A stretch of 64,000 bases of DNA, from assembly GCF_001559595.1 (NCBI RefSeq), contig NZ_LNTY01000055.1, positions 62,001-126,000 on the forward strand. Direction: 5' to 3'. Source of the DNA: Enterovibrio coralii. Lineage in GTDB: Bacteria; Pseudomonadota; Gammaproteobacteria; Enterobacterales; Vibrionaceae. Positions 41,634 through 51,900 of the stretch are shown here, in pieces (the stretch's first letter is position 1; each line of letters opens with the position of its first letter). Made by a program: the position numbers and the translations under genes. A model generated the notes under the pieces. It had not been told where the DNA came from. It made no database searches and was given only the letters and a program-made list of their open reading frames with translations.

Positions 41634-43361
41634 ATGACGTGGGATCAATCTCTTGTATTGGTATTGCTGCTGGGCATTGTGGCAGGCTTGGTGTTCACCA
41701 AGATCAAACCTGCTGTCCTGTTTGCAGCCTCAGCGTTTATCGCGTTCCAATCTGGGTTGATCAGCGTGGAAGCCATGGCGGGGAACTTCACCAACAGTTC
41801 CCTGCTGACTCTGGTGCTGCTGATCCTCGCATCAGCAGCACTGGAGAAAACGCGTTTGGTAAGCTGGGTGAGTGGTCAGTTGTCGAGTGGCAAACTCGGT
41901 ACTGTGGTTGCCAAGCTTGGTTTGTCGACGGCGTTTTTAAGCTCCTTTACCAACAACACGGCAGTGGTGGTGTCCTTGATTGGTGCGATTAAACGTAATC
42001 GTCGTCATGCACCGTCAAGGCTGCTTATCCCCTTGTCTTATGCTGCCATCTTGGGTGGTACGCTCACCCTGATTGGCACCTCGACCAACCTTATCATCAA
42101 CAGCTTTGTCGAAAGCTCTGGTTTACCTGCCCTCGACTTCTTTGCACCGTCAACCATTGGCCTTGCCGTGCTAGCGGGTGGTTTACTGGTGTTGATCCCG
42201 TTTTGTTATTTGCTGCCTGACTACGACGATCACAGCGAAGACGATCTGCCCTATGTCCTAGAAGCGGCGATCACCCGAGGCTCTCCATTAGCGGGCAACT
42301 CGGTGACAGAAAACGGCCTGCGTGCACTAAGACGTTTGTATCTTGCTGAGATTGTGCGTGATGGTGAAGTGATTGCGCCAGTTTGCCCTGATACCGTCTT
42401 GAAGGAAGGGGACAAACTGCAGTTTTGTGGTGACGTGGAAAGTGTGGCCACACTACAAGAAATTGAAGGGTTGGCGTTATTTGGTCAACACCACATCAAC
42501 GGTCAGAACTTGTTGGAAGTTGTGGTTAGCCACAGTGCATCGATTCTGGGAAAAACCCTCAAAGAAGCCAAGTTTCGTGAGAACTTTGATGCGGTGGTGG
42601 TGGCGATACGCCGAGGACATGAGAAGCTGGAAGGCGGGTTGGGTAACATTCCCCTCTTGGCTGGCGATACCTTGGTGATTGTGCCGGGTAAAGGCTTTGC
42701 CAAAGAGCAGCAGCGCATGGAACGTGAGTTTGTGCTGGTGAACGGTTTGGACTCCAGTGTGCGCTTAGATGCCAAGATGAGTACTTGGGTGCTGGCCGGT
42801 TTCGCCACCATTATTGGCGCAGCATTGATGAACTGGATGCCTTTGCTTAACGGTTTGGCTGCGTATTTGATGGTGCTCTTGCTAACAGGTGTCGTCAACC
42901 TTGGTGAGCTAAGACGACGGTTTCCCGTCGAGATCGTGGTGATTGTCGGCTGTGCCTTGAGCTTGGCGCAATTGATGATCGACTCTGGTCTGTCGGCGCA
43001 AATGGGTGATTTGTTCATCCAGTGGTTTAACGGCTGGGGCGTTTACGGTGCCTTGATTGCGACTTACCTGCTGACCTTGGTGCTGACTGAGCTTGTCACT
43101 AATAATGCCGCTGCCGCACTGGCGTTTCCTATTGGTTACAGTTTGGCACTGGGCTACGGCGTCGATCCGATGCCGTTTATCATGGCGGTATTGTTTGGTG
43201 CCAGCGCGAGTTTTATTTCACCGTACGGTTACCAAACCAATCTTCTGGTCTACAGTGTGGGTAACTACCAGCTGACCGACTACTTGCGCATAGGATTGCC
43301 CTTGTCTTTGGTGTACTCAGCGTTGGTAATTGGGTTAATCCCCGTGTTTTTTCCATTTTGA
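41634..43361 (+). CDS. SLC13-family permease with TrkA-C (RCK_C) domains, probable sulfate transporter
   Basis: A 575-residue integral membrane protein, about 10-12 TM segments. The first and second halves have the DASS repeat motifs SFTNNTAVVV and TLIGTSTNLIINSF, and in the second half LTELVTNNAAAALAFPIGY and GASASFISPYGYQTN. Two cytosolic RCK_C domains (about 200-370; for example VCPDTVLKEGDKLQFCGDV) sit in the middle. SLC13 proteins move sulfate or dicarboxylates with Na+. Its place between cysN and cysC, as in other vibrios, strongly suggests sulfate import. The substrate is not shown by sequence. Confidence 0.88.
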   Translation: MTWDQSLVLVLLLGIVAGLVFTKIKPAVLFAASAFIAFQSGLISVEAMAGNFTNSSLLTLVLLILASAALEKTRLVSWVSGQLSSGKLGTVVAKLGLSTAFLSSFTNNTAVVVSLIGAIKRNRRHAPSRLLIPLSYAAILGGTLTLIGTSTNLIINSFVESSGLPALDFFAPSTIGLAVLAGGLLVLIPFCYLLPDYDDHSEDDLPYVLEAAITRGSPLAGNSVTENGLRALRRLYLAEIVRDGEVIAPVCPDTVLKEGDKLQFCGDVESVATLQEIEGLALFGQHHINGQNLLEVVVSHSASILGKTLKEAKFRENFDAVVVAIRRGHEKLEGGLGNIPLLAGDTLVIVPGKGFAKEQQRMEREFVLVNGLDSSVRLDAKMSTWVLAGFATIIGAALMNWMPLLNGLAAYLMVLLLTGVVNLGELRRRFPVEIVVIVGCALSLAQLMIDSGLSAQMGDLFIQWFNGWGVYGALIATYLLTLVLTELVTNNAAAALAFPIGYSLALGYGVDPMPFIMAVLFGASASFISPYGYQTNLLVYSVGNYQLTDYLRIGLPLSLVYSALVIGLIPVFFPF

Positions 43362-43378
43362 TTAACAAGGAATGAGTT

Positions 43379-43999
43379 ATGAGTGCTGCTGATATGCCGC
43401 AGAAAGATGAAAACGTGATTTGGCATAAGCATGCTGTCGATAAGGCATTTCGATCTGAGCAAAAAGGTCAGCGTCCTGCGCTGCTGTGGTTTACTGGCTT
43501 GTCTGGCTCAGGCAAATCCACGGTGGCAGGCGCGCTAGAAAACAAACTGGCGGAGCTTGGTCATCACACCTATCTGTTGGATGGAGACAATGTTCGTCAT
43601 GGTTTGTGCCGCGATTTGGGCTTTTCTGACCACGATCGCCGTGAAAATATTCGCCGAGTGGGCGAGGTGGCTAAGCTGATGACAGATGCTGGTCTTATTG
43701 TGTTGTCTGCGTTTATCTCGCCGTTCCGCGAAGAGCGTCAGCTTGTGCGCGATCTGCTGCCAGAAGGCGAGTTTATTGAGGTGTTCGTCGACACGCCATT
43801 GGACGTCTGTGAATCTCGCGATCCGAAGGGGTTGTATAAAAAAGCCCGTGCAGGGGAAATCAAAGCCTTCACTGGGATCAGCTCCGCATACGAAGCGCCG
43901 AAATCGCCTGAAGTGGTGCTTAAAACCGACCAACACGCAGTTGATGCGCTGGTTGAACAGTGCCTTGAGGCATTGAAAAAGGCCGGGGTTATCGCCTAA
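43379..43999 (+). CDS. cysC: CysC, adenylyl-sulfate kinase
   Basis: A 206-residue APS kinase with Walker [10 protein letters not shown] and the [26 protein letters not shown] region, then [22 protein letters not shown]. It phosphorylates APS to PAPS, the substrate of CysH at 24259. It follows the permease by 17 nt with AAGGAAT before ATG and ends the cysGDN-permease-cysC operon. Confidence 0.97.
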   Translation: MSAADMPQKDENVIWHKHAVDKAFRSEQKGQRPALLWFTGLSGSGKSTVAGALENKLAELGHHTYLLDGDNVRHGLCRDLGFSDHDRRENIRRVGEVAKLMTDAGLIVLSAFISPFREERQLVRDLLPEGEFIEVFVDTPLDVCESRDPKGLYKKARAGEIKAFTGISSAYEAPKSPEVVLKTDQHAVDALVEQCLEALKKAGVIA

Positions 44000-44026
44000 C
44001 GCCAGCCTTTCCCTTAATCCCGCGTG

Positions 44027-44938
44027 TTAAGCGGTGGTGTCTATGGTTGAACCGAGTTCAACGACCACTTCAAACGCGTGGGACAGCATCGCCATCAACG
44101 CATCCATGTAATCTGGGTGCGTTTTTTGTCCCACCAGTTTTGCCAATTCATTACCCGTTGGACTGAAGCGATAGTAGTAAATTCGCGTTCCTTTTCTAAA
44201 TGGCGTCAGCATGAAGGTTTTGCCTTGTCCGGTAAAAGGCAGCTTCTCAACAGGATCTAACGGACCAGATTCCAATTCAGTGCGAATGATCAGACCCAGA
44301 TCCATCAAGAGCACCAGATCGTTATAAGGCAGTTTGAATTTACCCAGTGCCAGTCGTTCGGACTGATCCGGTTTGAAATAGCGCTTCACGCCACTTTCTG
44401 GCTGACGAAAGCCCGTAATGAGCTTGAGGGAAGCATCGTTACCAAACGAGCAAGCGAGGGCGCATGCACGTTGAAGCGATTGGGCTTCACGTTGCGTCAT
44501 GGTTTCCAGCAAGGCCAGAGACTTCAGGGAGGTGCTGCCAGGGCGGATGATCTCTGTTTTCAGGATCTGCGCCCAGAGCTTTTGCATGCCGTCACCGTAG
44601 ATCTTCTGTGCCATCTCGAAGAAGCGATACAGCCAATCGGGATCCGGCGTGCCTGCGGTCTCATCGCGACAGAGATCGTTAGTCAGTTTGATGATCTGCT
44701 CAAGGTTGGCCTGTTGACGTTGCTTCAGCTCTAGCTGGCGGTATCCGGCTCGGGCTGTTAGGTTGTCATGTTCAACACTGTGCAACTTTGCATCAATATG
44801 GTGATGTGCTGCAATGGACTTGAGGCGTTGCATACTCGAAATAAGGTGCGTTTCTTGCCGTTTGGCATTCTTCACCGCTTTTCGTTCTGACGCCGCTTCT
44901 TTGATGTCGACAACAACCGGTTTGCTTGCATCCACCAT
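44027..44938 (-). CDS. TIGR03899-type conserved hypothetical protein
   Basis: A 303-residue cytosolic protein with no signal or TM segment. An Arg/Lys-rich, coiled-coil-forming N-terminal part (about 15-90) precedes a helical region with WLYRFFEMAQKIYGDGMQKL; the C-terminal region reads LTPFRKGTRIYYYRFSPTGNEL. It matches the TIGR03899 family common in vibrios and alteromonads, related in parts to DUF2806; its function is unknown. It converges with cysC with 27 nt between them. Confidence 0.75.
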   Translation of the reverse strand: MVDASKPVVVDIKEAASERKAVKNAKRQETHLISSMQRLKSIAAHHHIDAKLHSVEHDNLTARAGYRQLELKQRQQANLEQIIKLTNDLCRDETAGTPDPDWLYRFFEMAQKIYGDGMQKLWAQILKTEIIRPGSTSLKSLALLETMTQREAQSLQRACALACSFGNDASLKLITGFRQPESGVKRYFKPDQSERLALGKFKLPYNDLVLLMDLGLIIRTELESGPLDPVEKLPFTGQGKTFMLTPFRKGTRIYYYRFSPTGNELAKLVGQKTHPDYMDALMAMLSHAFEVVVELGSTIDTTA

Positions 44939-45075
44939 ACGCTATCCCTATCTATCTGATTACGAGGGTATTCCAAGACGGCCTACATTCTTTCTCGCGC
45001 AATCAACCATGTTAAAATAAAATTAAATTTGTTAACATTTGGCGAGAGATAAGACGGCGAGGGAGGACCATTACA

Positions 45076-45165
45076 ATGAAAAAATTCAGAGTAAACTCTG
45101 TCAATGCCCTGTTGGTCGCCTTTTATATCGGTACTTTGGTCTACCTTTCTCAGTTTATCGGCTGA
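45076..45165 (+). CDS. 29-residue small membrane protein
   Basis: ATG 45076 opens MKKFRVNSVNALLVAFYIGT followed by LVYLSQFIG and a stop. Basic N terminus, then one TM helix (about 10-26) with a short polar end: a typical small inner-membrane peptide. GGGAGG lies 9 nt upstream and a strong terminator follows at 45181, which supports a real gene of its own. It is too short for most gene callers. I do not recognise the family. Function unknown; small single-TM peptides often tune transporters or oxidases. Confidence 0.7.
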   Translation: MKKFRVNSVNALLVAFYIGTLVYLSQFIG

Positions 45166-45180
45166 TCATCCCAAAACATT

Positions 45181-45206
45181 AAAAAACCCGCTCAAGGCGG
45201 GTTTTT
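45181..45206. terminator. Bidirectional terminator between the small membrane protein and ytfJ
   Basis: Six A, CCCGC, a TCAAG loop, GCGGG and five T residues: usable by the small membrane gene (plus) and by ytfJ (minus, stop at 45228). Confidence 0.9.
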
Positions 45207-45227
45207 AATGTTAAATAGTGATGGCTA

Positions 45228-45781
45228 TCACTTGATTGATTTGTTCACCAAATCAATAGCCTGAGTAACCTCTTGCTCGCTCAATGGGCCTTCTTTCACA
45301 AAGCGCACAACGCCATCGGCATCAATCAAAATGATTGCGGAGCTTTCGTCCTTAAGAGCCATGCATCAGCCACTGCGCCGTTGGCATCTAGAACGATAGA
45401 TGACCAGCTGAATTCTTTTTTGCTGTCTTCTGCTGACGATTTGACAAAGCTACCTGTACCCCAAATCGCATCATCTTGGTTGATGATGGTAGTGGTTTGG
45501 TATTTGTCTTCTGGGAAGTTCGCGGCAGTGATGGCATCCATCAACGGCGCATTCATTTCTTTTGCGCTGCTGCGGCCAGCAATGGCTTGGATGATGCGAA
45601 CTTTGCCAGCAAGTTCAGCTGTGTTCCATGGCTGGTAGCCCACTTTGTCACCGTTCAGAGTCAGTTCACCGTATTTTTCTACAGACGCAGTAGGCAGCGG
45701 CTCGCCATTTGAAATGTTGTGTGCTGAGGCAAAAGTGGAAATGAGAGCGGTTGCCAGAGCAAGGGTTTTAATACAACGCAT
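45228..45781 (-). CDS. ytfJ: YtfJ, periplasmic thioredoxin-fold protein (frame break near 45354)
   Basis: Restoring one base near 45354 (TTA-AAGGAC) gives 184 residues ending ..DLVNKSIK, the size of E. coli YtfJ (184). The mature start after the signal peptide (SAHNIS) leads to a thioredoxin-like fold: GKVRIIQAIAGRSSAKEMN and IINQDDAIWGTGSFVK, with the C-terminal IILIDADGVVRFV strand recovered only after the repair. The function is unknown; it has no CxxC motif. ytfJ lies next to ytfK and msrA as in E. coli. Unrepaired, the last 43 residues are lost, so this is not a true truncation. Confidence 0.88.
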
Positions 45782-46180
45782 AGGGTTGGTGTCCCGTTTA
45801 TTAGTCGTGTGGTTTTGTGTGATTGCTTTGCCTCTGAAATGCTTATAACAGAAGCAGTTACGGTAATTAAATATAGCTGATCGCCAACAAAGAACCGTAT
45901 CAATAACAGATCCAACCACTCAGTTTTGTAAATTTCCTTGTGTCTCCTTTGAATCATTATTAACAGAATGTGTCTTATTTTTGCCAAGTGATTATTTTTT
46001 ACTACGCTTAGGACGTTGTACGAGAAATGGGGAAACCGAGTAGTGAGATTTGTTGTCAAAGGTTTGTAGTTACCCCGCGAACAATTGGCATTTTGATTGC
46101 ATTACACAAATGTCAGCCATGTTTGTAATCCATGGTGTGTGATGCCGGTCTTTTATCTTTGGCATGAAAGGAGTTCTTCA
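45782..46180. promoter_or_regulatory. Divergent spacer between ytfJ and ytfK
   Basis: A 399-nt AT-rich spacer with promoters for both genes. It contains a CCATG..CATGG repeat near 46117-46135 of uncertain meaning and a good ribosome site AAGGAG before ytfK. No other gene or RNA recognised. Confidence 0.4.
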
Positions 46181-46390
46181 ATGTTGCGTATTTTTCACCA
46201 GTACCGCCCACGACAAGTCGCTCGCTATGTGAAAGGATTCTTTCGCGGCAGAGTCTACATCGACGGTATCGGTGCGTTTGAGTTTGATGGGGGCAAATTG
46301 CTTCCGCCAACAAAGCAAGACAAACGCGCATTGGCGGTAATGACTGAAGTGAATAACGAGATCAAAGCCATGACGGCAGCAGCCGCTTGA
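46181..46390 (+). CDS. ytfK: YtfK, DUF1107 small protein
   Basis: A 69-residue cytosolic DUF1107 protein. MLRIFHQYRPRQVARYVKGF and GRVYIDGIGAFEFDGGKLL match E. coli YtfK closely. In E. coli, YtfK promotes (p)ppGpp accumulation by activating SpoT during phosphate or fatty-acid starvation. I chose ATG 46181 (AAGGAG 7 nt upstream); the frame is open back to 46097. It is divergent from ytfJ and converges with msrA, with a shared terminator at 46442. Confidence 0.92.
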   Translation: MLRIFHQYRPRQVARYVKGFFRGRVYIDGIGAFEFDGGKLLPPTKQDKRALAVMTEVNNEIKAMTAAAA

Positions 46391-46441
46391 GAGAAAACCT
46401 AACGATGCTTTGATTCTCATTGCGAGAAGCGATTTGAAAGA

Positions 46442-46465
46442 AAACGCCCGTCTAGACGGGCGTTT
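46442..46465. terminator. Bidirectional terminator between ytfK and msrA
   Basis: AAACGCCCGTC, TA loop, GACGGGCGTTT: an 11-bp perfect stem. Convergent genes on both sides and A/T flanks indicate use in both directions. Confidence 0.9.
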
Positions 46466-46471
46466 GTTGTT

Positions 46472-47113
46472 TTAACGTTCCCAAGGTGGCAAGCAGACAC
46501 CTGTACCGCCTATTCCACAGTATCCATTAGGGTTTTTCTGCAAGTACTGCTGGTGATAGGTCTCTGCAAAGTAGTAAGGCCCAGCCTGCGCGATTTCCGT
46601 GGTGATAGGCGCAGTAATCCTTTCTGCTTTCAGTGCCGCTTGGTAGGCATCTCTGCTCGCCAGAGCAATGCGCTCTTGCTCATCGTTGAAGCAATAGATG
46701 GCGGAGCGGTATTGGGTGCCAACGTCGTTTCCTTGACGCATACCTTGCGTTGGATCGTGGCTCTGCCAAAATTGCGTCAGGATATCTTCCAGACGAATTT
46801 TGCTTGGGTCGAACACCACCTGAACCACTTCAGTGTGGCCTGTTTGTGCGGTACAAACGTCCTGATAGGTAGGATTGACGGTAAAACCGCCGCTGTATCC
46901 GACGGACGTGGAGGTGACGCCGTCGAGCTTCCAAAACAGACGCTCAGCACCCCAGAAACAGCCCATGCCAAGTAAAATCTGTTCTTCACTGGCATGTGCT
47001 GATTTGCTGAGTGCACGCCCATTGACGGCATGCGTCTCAGACGGAATAATTTCTTGCACTCTGTCAGGAATGGCTTGTTCTGCATTGATAGCGATTTGTT
47101 TTGCATTGAGCAT
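46472..47113 (-). CDS. msrA: MsrA, peptide methionine-S-sulfoxide reductase
   Basis: A 213-residue MsrA, equal to E. coli length. The catalytic motif GCFWGAERLFW (Cys about 52) is followed by GYSGGFTVNPTYQDVCT and the C-terminal resolving region with YCGIGGTGVC. It repairs oxidised methionine. AAGGAG lies 8 nt before ATG 47113. The gene is divergent from tamA, the same order as in E. coli. Confidence 0.97.
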   Translation of the reverse strand: MLNAKQIAINAEQAIPDRVQEIIPSETHAVNGRALSKSAHASEEQILLGMGCFWGAERLFWKLDGVTSTSVGYSGGFTVNPTYQDVCTAQTGHTEVVQVVFDPSKIRLEDILTQFWQSHDPTQGMRQGNDVGTQYRSAIYCFNDEQERIALASRDAYQAALKAERITAPITTEIAQAGPYYFAETYHQQYLQKNPNGYCGIGGTGVCLPPWER

Positions 47114-47263
47114 GGCGTGACTCCTTGTCGACTGTCATCTTAGACTCAGTTTTATTATGCTTTGATGCACATTTGCAACAGCACTTTGCCCCGTATTCAA
47201 GGTCATACTGTGGTGAAATTTGTTTCATTATGACTTTCAGGATGAGAATAAGACGTACGACTG

Positions 47264-48988
47264 ATGATAATTAAACGATTAATACCTTGGGTGATTTGTG
47301 GTGTACTGGGCGTTCCCGGGGTAGCAATCGCGGATGTTGATTTCAAAATCAAGGGCCTCGATGATGCCCTGAAAGACAACGTCGAAGTGTACCTCGATGC
47401 CATTTCAGATAACGATCGTCGTGTCGATTTCCGCCTTCAGTCCCGCGTGACTGACGAAGCGACCAAAGCACTCCAAGCCCTTGGCTATTTTGACCCCGTA
47501 ATAAAATTCTCCGTCGAAGACAAAAAATCAGACACTGACGCGACCGTCGTGCTCAATATTGACCCGGGAAAACCGGTGATCATTTCAGACGTTGATGTGA
47601 AGCTGATTGGCGGTGCGGCAACAGACCCGGCTTTCAAAACGTTATTGCAAACGGCGCCGATGAAAGGCGACGTGTTAAACCAAGGGCAATATGACGCCCT
47701 GAAATCCTCCATTCAAAGCCTTGCGGTGCGCCGTGGCTACTTTGATGCCGAATACACGCTGGCAAAGCTGGAAGTTGCACCGGGGCTTCATCAAGCGTTT
47801 ATTCGCCTGCATTTTGACAGTGGTGCGCGCTACCATTTTGGCCCGACTATCTATCACAACAGCCAAATTAATGAAGACCGCCTCGACAGCATGATGACCT
47901 ACAAGGAAGGCGACCCTTACCTTGTGAGTGATTTGGGGGCATTTAACCAATCGCTTTCCAACACAGGCTGGTTCTCATCTGTGTTGGTTGAAGCGGGGCT
48001 TGATGATTTGCGCGATGATCGTGTGCCGATTTCAGTGAGCCTAGAGCCCGCGCCACGTAACCAGTTTGAAACCGGTATTGGCTATTCGACCGACACCGGA
48101 CCTCGCGTCAAAATCGGTTGGCGTAAGCCTTGGTTTAACAGCCGCGGCCACAGCCTGAATACAGATTTGTACGTGTCTAAGCCCAAACAGACGCTGGAGT
48201 CGACTTACAAAATTCCGCTTGAGGATGTGCTTCGCGAGTACTACCAAGTGCAAGTCGGCTTGGAAAATCTCGATAACAACGATACCCAAAGTTTTGAGTT
48301 CACCTCGTCCATTTCCCGTCACTGGAAATACGATACGGGTTGGCAACGCTCTTTGTACGTGCGTTGGCTGTACTCTGACTATACCCAAGGCAGTGTGTCA
48401 GATGAGTCGAACCTGATTTTGCCAGGGATTAACTTTTCGCGCGTACGAAGCCGCGGCGGTGCCATGCCGTCTTGGGGGGACAAACAATCCATTACGTTTG
48501 AAGCGGGTGATCCTGCGTTGCTGTCAGATATCTCGCTGTTCCGTGTGATTGGTCAAACGGCGTGGATTCGTAGCCTCAATAACGATAACCGTTTCTTGTT
48601 CCGAGCTAATGCAGGCGGTGTCTTCACCGACGAGTTTGAGCGTGTGCCTCCATCGCTGCGATTCTTTGCTGGTGGTGACAACAGTATTCGAGGTTACAGC
48701 TACGAGTCTATCTCGCCAAAAGATGACGAAGGCAAACTGGAAGGCGGTAGCTATCTGGCGACGGGTTCGTTGGAATATAACTATCGCGTCTCAGGTAACT
48801 GGTGGGCTGCCATCTTCACCGATGCGGGTGACGCATGGACGACCAGTGATCCAGAATGGAAAACCTCCGCCGGTGTCGGCGTGCGATGGGAATCGCCAGT
48901 GGGGCCAATCCGTTTGGATGTCGCCCATGGTTTTGAAAATACAGATGATGACTTCATGATCCACTTTAGCTTAGGTCCTGAACTATGA
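47264..48988 (+). CDS. tamA: TamA, outer-membrane Omp85-family translocation subunit
   Basis: A 574-residue outer-membrane protein: signal peptide (cleavage near VAIAD), three POTRA-like domains (about 25-260; YDALKSSIQSLAVRRGYFD), then a 16-strand barrel with the family motif RFFAGGDNSIRGYSYESISP. With TamB it forms the translocation and assembly module for autotransporters and phospholipid transport. Its stop overlaps the tamB ATG as ATGA, so the two are translationally coupled. Ribosome site is weak. Confidence 0.95.
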   Translation: MIIKRLIPWVICGVLGVPGVAIADVDFKIKGLDDALKDNVEVYLDAISDNDRRVDFRLQSRVTDEATKALQALGYFDPVIKFSVEDKKSDTDATVVLNIDPGKPVIISDVDVKLIGGAATDPAFKTLLQTAPMKGDVLNQGQYDALKSSIQSLAVRRGYFDAEYTLAKLEVAPGLHQAFIRLHFDSGARYHFGPTIYHNSQINEDRLDSMMTYKEGDPYLVSDLGAFNQSLSNTGWFSSVLVEAGLDDLRDDRVPISVSLEPAPRNQFETGIGYSTDTGPRVKIGWRKPWFNSRGHSLNTDLYVSKPKQTLESTYKIPLEDVLREYYQVQVGLENLDNNDTQSFEFTSSISRHWKYDTGWQRSLYVRWLYSDYTQGSVSDESNLILPGINFSRVRSRGGAMPSWGDKQSITFEAGDPALLSDISLFRVIGQTAWIRSLNNDNRFLFRANAGGVFTDEFERVPPSLRFFAGGDNSIRGYSYESISPKDDEGKLEGGSYLATGSLEYNYRVSGNWWAAIFTDAGDAWTTSDPEWKTSAGVGVRWESPVGPIRLDVAHGFENTDDDFMIHFSLGPEL

Positions 48989-51900
48989 TGCGATGGGTAA
49001 AACGCCTGACCCTTGCGGTAGTTCTGTTGTTGGTCCTGATTGTGGTGGGTGTTGGGGCAATTTTGCTGACGCCTGTCGGTGTAAAACTGGCGGTGTGGGG
49101 CGCAGAAAAAGCCCTGCCAGAACTTAAGATTGAAAAAGGCAGCGGTGCGCTGCTCAATGGCTTTGCGCTTGATGGCGTGACCTTCACCATGCAGGGTGTG
49201 TCTGTGTCAGCCAACTCGATGTTTCTTGATTTGAACAGCAAATGTCTGACGGGCCCAGCTATCTGTATTGATGCACTCAATGCCGATGGTCTCAAGGTCA
49301 ATGTCGGAGATACTGGCCCGTCTGAAGAGACGCCGCCCTCTGAGCCTGTCACCTCAATTTCAACGCCGATTCCTGTGTTTCTTAACGGCGTATCGCTGAC
49401 AAATATCGATCTCGACATCCTTGGTAACAAGGTGCACTGGGATAGCCTGACCACTGCCGCACAAATGCAGCGCAGTAACCTGACGCTCAAGCCAACGCTT
49501 TGGCAAGGGATAAAAGTCGAGTTGGCGGAGTCGAAAGGCGAACCAGAAGCCAAATCCGAAAAATCGTCCGAGCCGAAGCAGGCACTTACTTTGCCAGAGG
49601 TGAACATTCCTCTAAATGTGGTCATCGAACGCTTTGAGTTGAAAGACGTCGATCTTCTGTTGCCTCAAGCGCAGAAGGTGCACCACCTGGTGCTGCAAGG
49701 CCGTGCGGCTGGGAACGATGTCAGTATTCAACAACTGTTGCTGGATGCCGAGCAAGGAAAAGTCGACCTAAACGGTGATATTGCATTGAAAGGTGAGTAC
49801 CCACTTACTCTTGATGCAAACGCAGATATTCGCATGAAACCGCTTGGTGGGCATACCTTAACGCTGGACGCAAAAGGCGATTTGAGCGAGCTGGAGCTAA
49901 AGGCAGATTTAACCGGTACTTTGCAGGCAAAGCTTTCGGGCAAACTCAATGTCCTCGATCCTGATTTGCCGTTTGAAGCCTTGCTGACCAGTCGTAATCT
50001 TCAATGGCCAATCGATTCGGCACCCGACTACCGACTGGCGTCGTCGGCACTTCGAGCAAACGGCAGCCTTAACGGTTATCGCGCCACCTTGAAAACCGAT
50101 GCGTCGGGCAAAGATATTCCGGACATTACCTTAAGAACGCAACTGAGTGGTGATCTCTCCAAAATCGCGTTGGGCAACCTAGATCTCGATACCTTGGGAG
50201 GCAACATCAAAGGTGCCGCCAGTGTCGATTGGTCGACCTTGGTGAAATGGGACACGTCATTGACCTTCACCGATATTCAGCCGGGTCTGCAATGGCCGGA
50301 AGCAGAAGGCAAGCTCAGCGGCAAAGTGAAAAACGATGGTCAGCTTACCCAAGCGGGCGGTTGGCAGGTGAATGTGCCAGAGCTGGATATTCAAGGTGAC
50401 ATACGCAACCAAGCCCTGACATTAAAAGGTCAGGTCGCGGCATCGGATGTGAAAGGCAAAGGAGATATCCAACTTGATACGGAAGGTCTGCTGTTAAGCC
50501 ATGGACCAAACCAAATCGCGGTATCTGGTCGTGTGAACGAGACCTTGGATTTGGATGTGGGTATCAAGCTGCCCTCGTTGGCGGCATCTGTGCCAGACGC
50601 GAGCGGTGCGATTCAAGGTGACATTTCCTTGTCGGGCACGCTCAAAGAGCCAGTAGCCGCATTGAACCTTGCGGCCAACAAACTTCGCTATCAAGACTTG
50701 GTGTCGATTGCAGATGCCAAAATCCGTGGTTCACTCAAACCCTTACCTGTTGTGGGTGGCGGCTTGATTGTGGATGTAAACGGTATTAAAGCCGAAGGCG
50801 TGGATGTGAAGAGCCTAACACTTCGTGCCTCGGGTGATGAAGCCGAACAGACGCTATCGCTGAAAGTCGACGGTAAACCTGTCGGCGCGGACATTGCGCT
50901 GCGCGGCAGCCTCGACAGAGACACAGGTTGGAAAGGCACGCTCTATAACTCCACGCTTCGTACACCGGTTGGGCCTTGGGCACTGCAAAATGATGTGGCA
51001 CTGGGCTATGACATTAAAAGTGGCAAAGTGAACGTTGGCGCATTTTGTTGGGGACAGAATCAGAGTCGTATTTGTCTCGATAAACCGATTTCGGTCTCTG
51101 ACAGCGGGCAAGCGACGGTGTCTGTCGACAAGTTCAATCTCGACATTATTCAATCTTTCCTGCCAGCAACCACGACGTTAAGTGGTTTGGTCAATGCCAA
51201 CGCGGATGTGGCGTGGAAGCCAAATGCGCTGCCGACAGTAAAAGCGACGGTTGCTTTGGGTAAAGGTAATGTGGTTGAGCAGCTAGACCAACCGTTTACC
51301 TTGGGGTGGGACAAGGTGAACGTCACGGCCAATTTGGTGGATGAAAAGCTTATGGCGACGGCGCAGCTTGATTTAACCAATAATGGCTCAGTGTCTTTGG
51401 ATGCTGATATGTCAAACCTTTCCAGCGACAAGAAGGTGCTGAGAAGTACCTTCGGCATTGATGCGATCAGCTTGAAGATGCTAGAGCCTTTATTGGGTGA
51501 TGACAGCAAGCTGGAAGGTGTGCTGAACGGTAATGTGGTGCTTAACGGCGATTTGGATGCGCCAACCGCAGACGGCAACATCACCCTGACGGGGTTGAAA
51601 CTGCAAAGTCTTGCGGCGCCCGTTGAAGTGCGTCAGGGTCAGATTGCGATTGCACTGAAAGGCAAACAAGGCGATATCAACGGTAAGGTGGAAACACCCG
51701 ACGGCGACTTGGTATTAAAAGGGCAAGCGGATTGGCGTGACCTCAATGCTTGGCTGGCATCGCTCAATGTGAAAGGGCAGAACCTGAAAGTGGTGGTGCC
51801 GCCAATGGTAGCCTCGAAGTCAGCCCTGACATGACGCTGAAAGCCACACCGAAACAGGTGGACGTGACAGGCAATGTGTCTGTGCCTTGGGGACGCATAA

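Noticed and set aside
48966..49625. 219-codon minus-strand frame antisense to tamB
   Set aside because: Ser/Thr-rich low-complexity translation typical of an antisense shadow.
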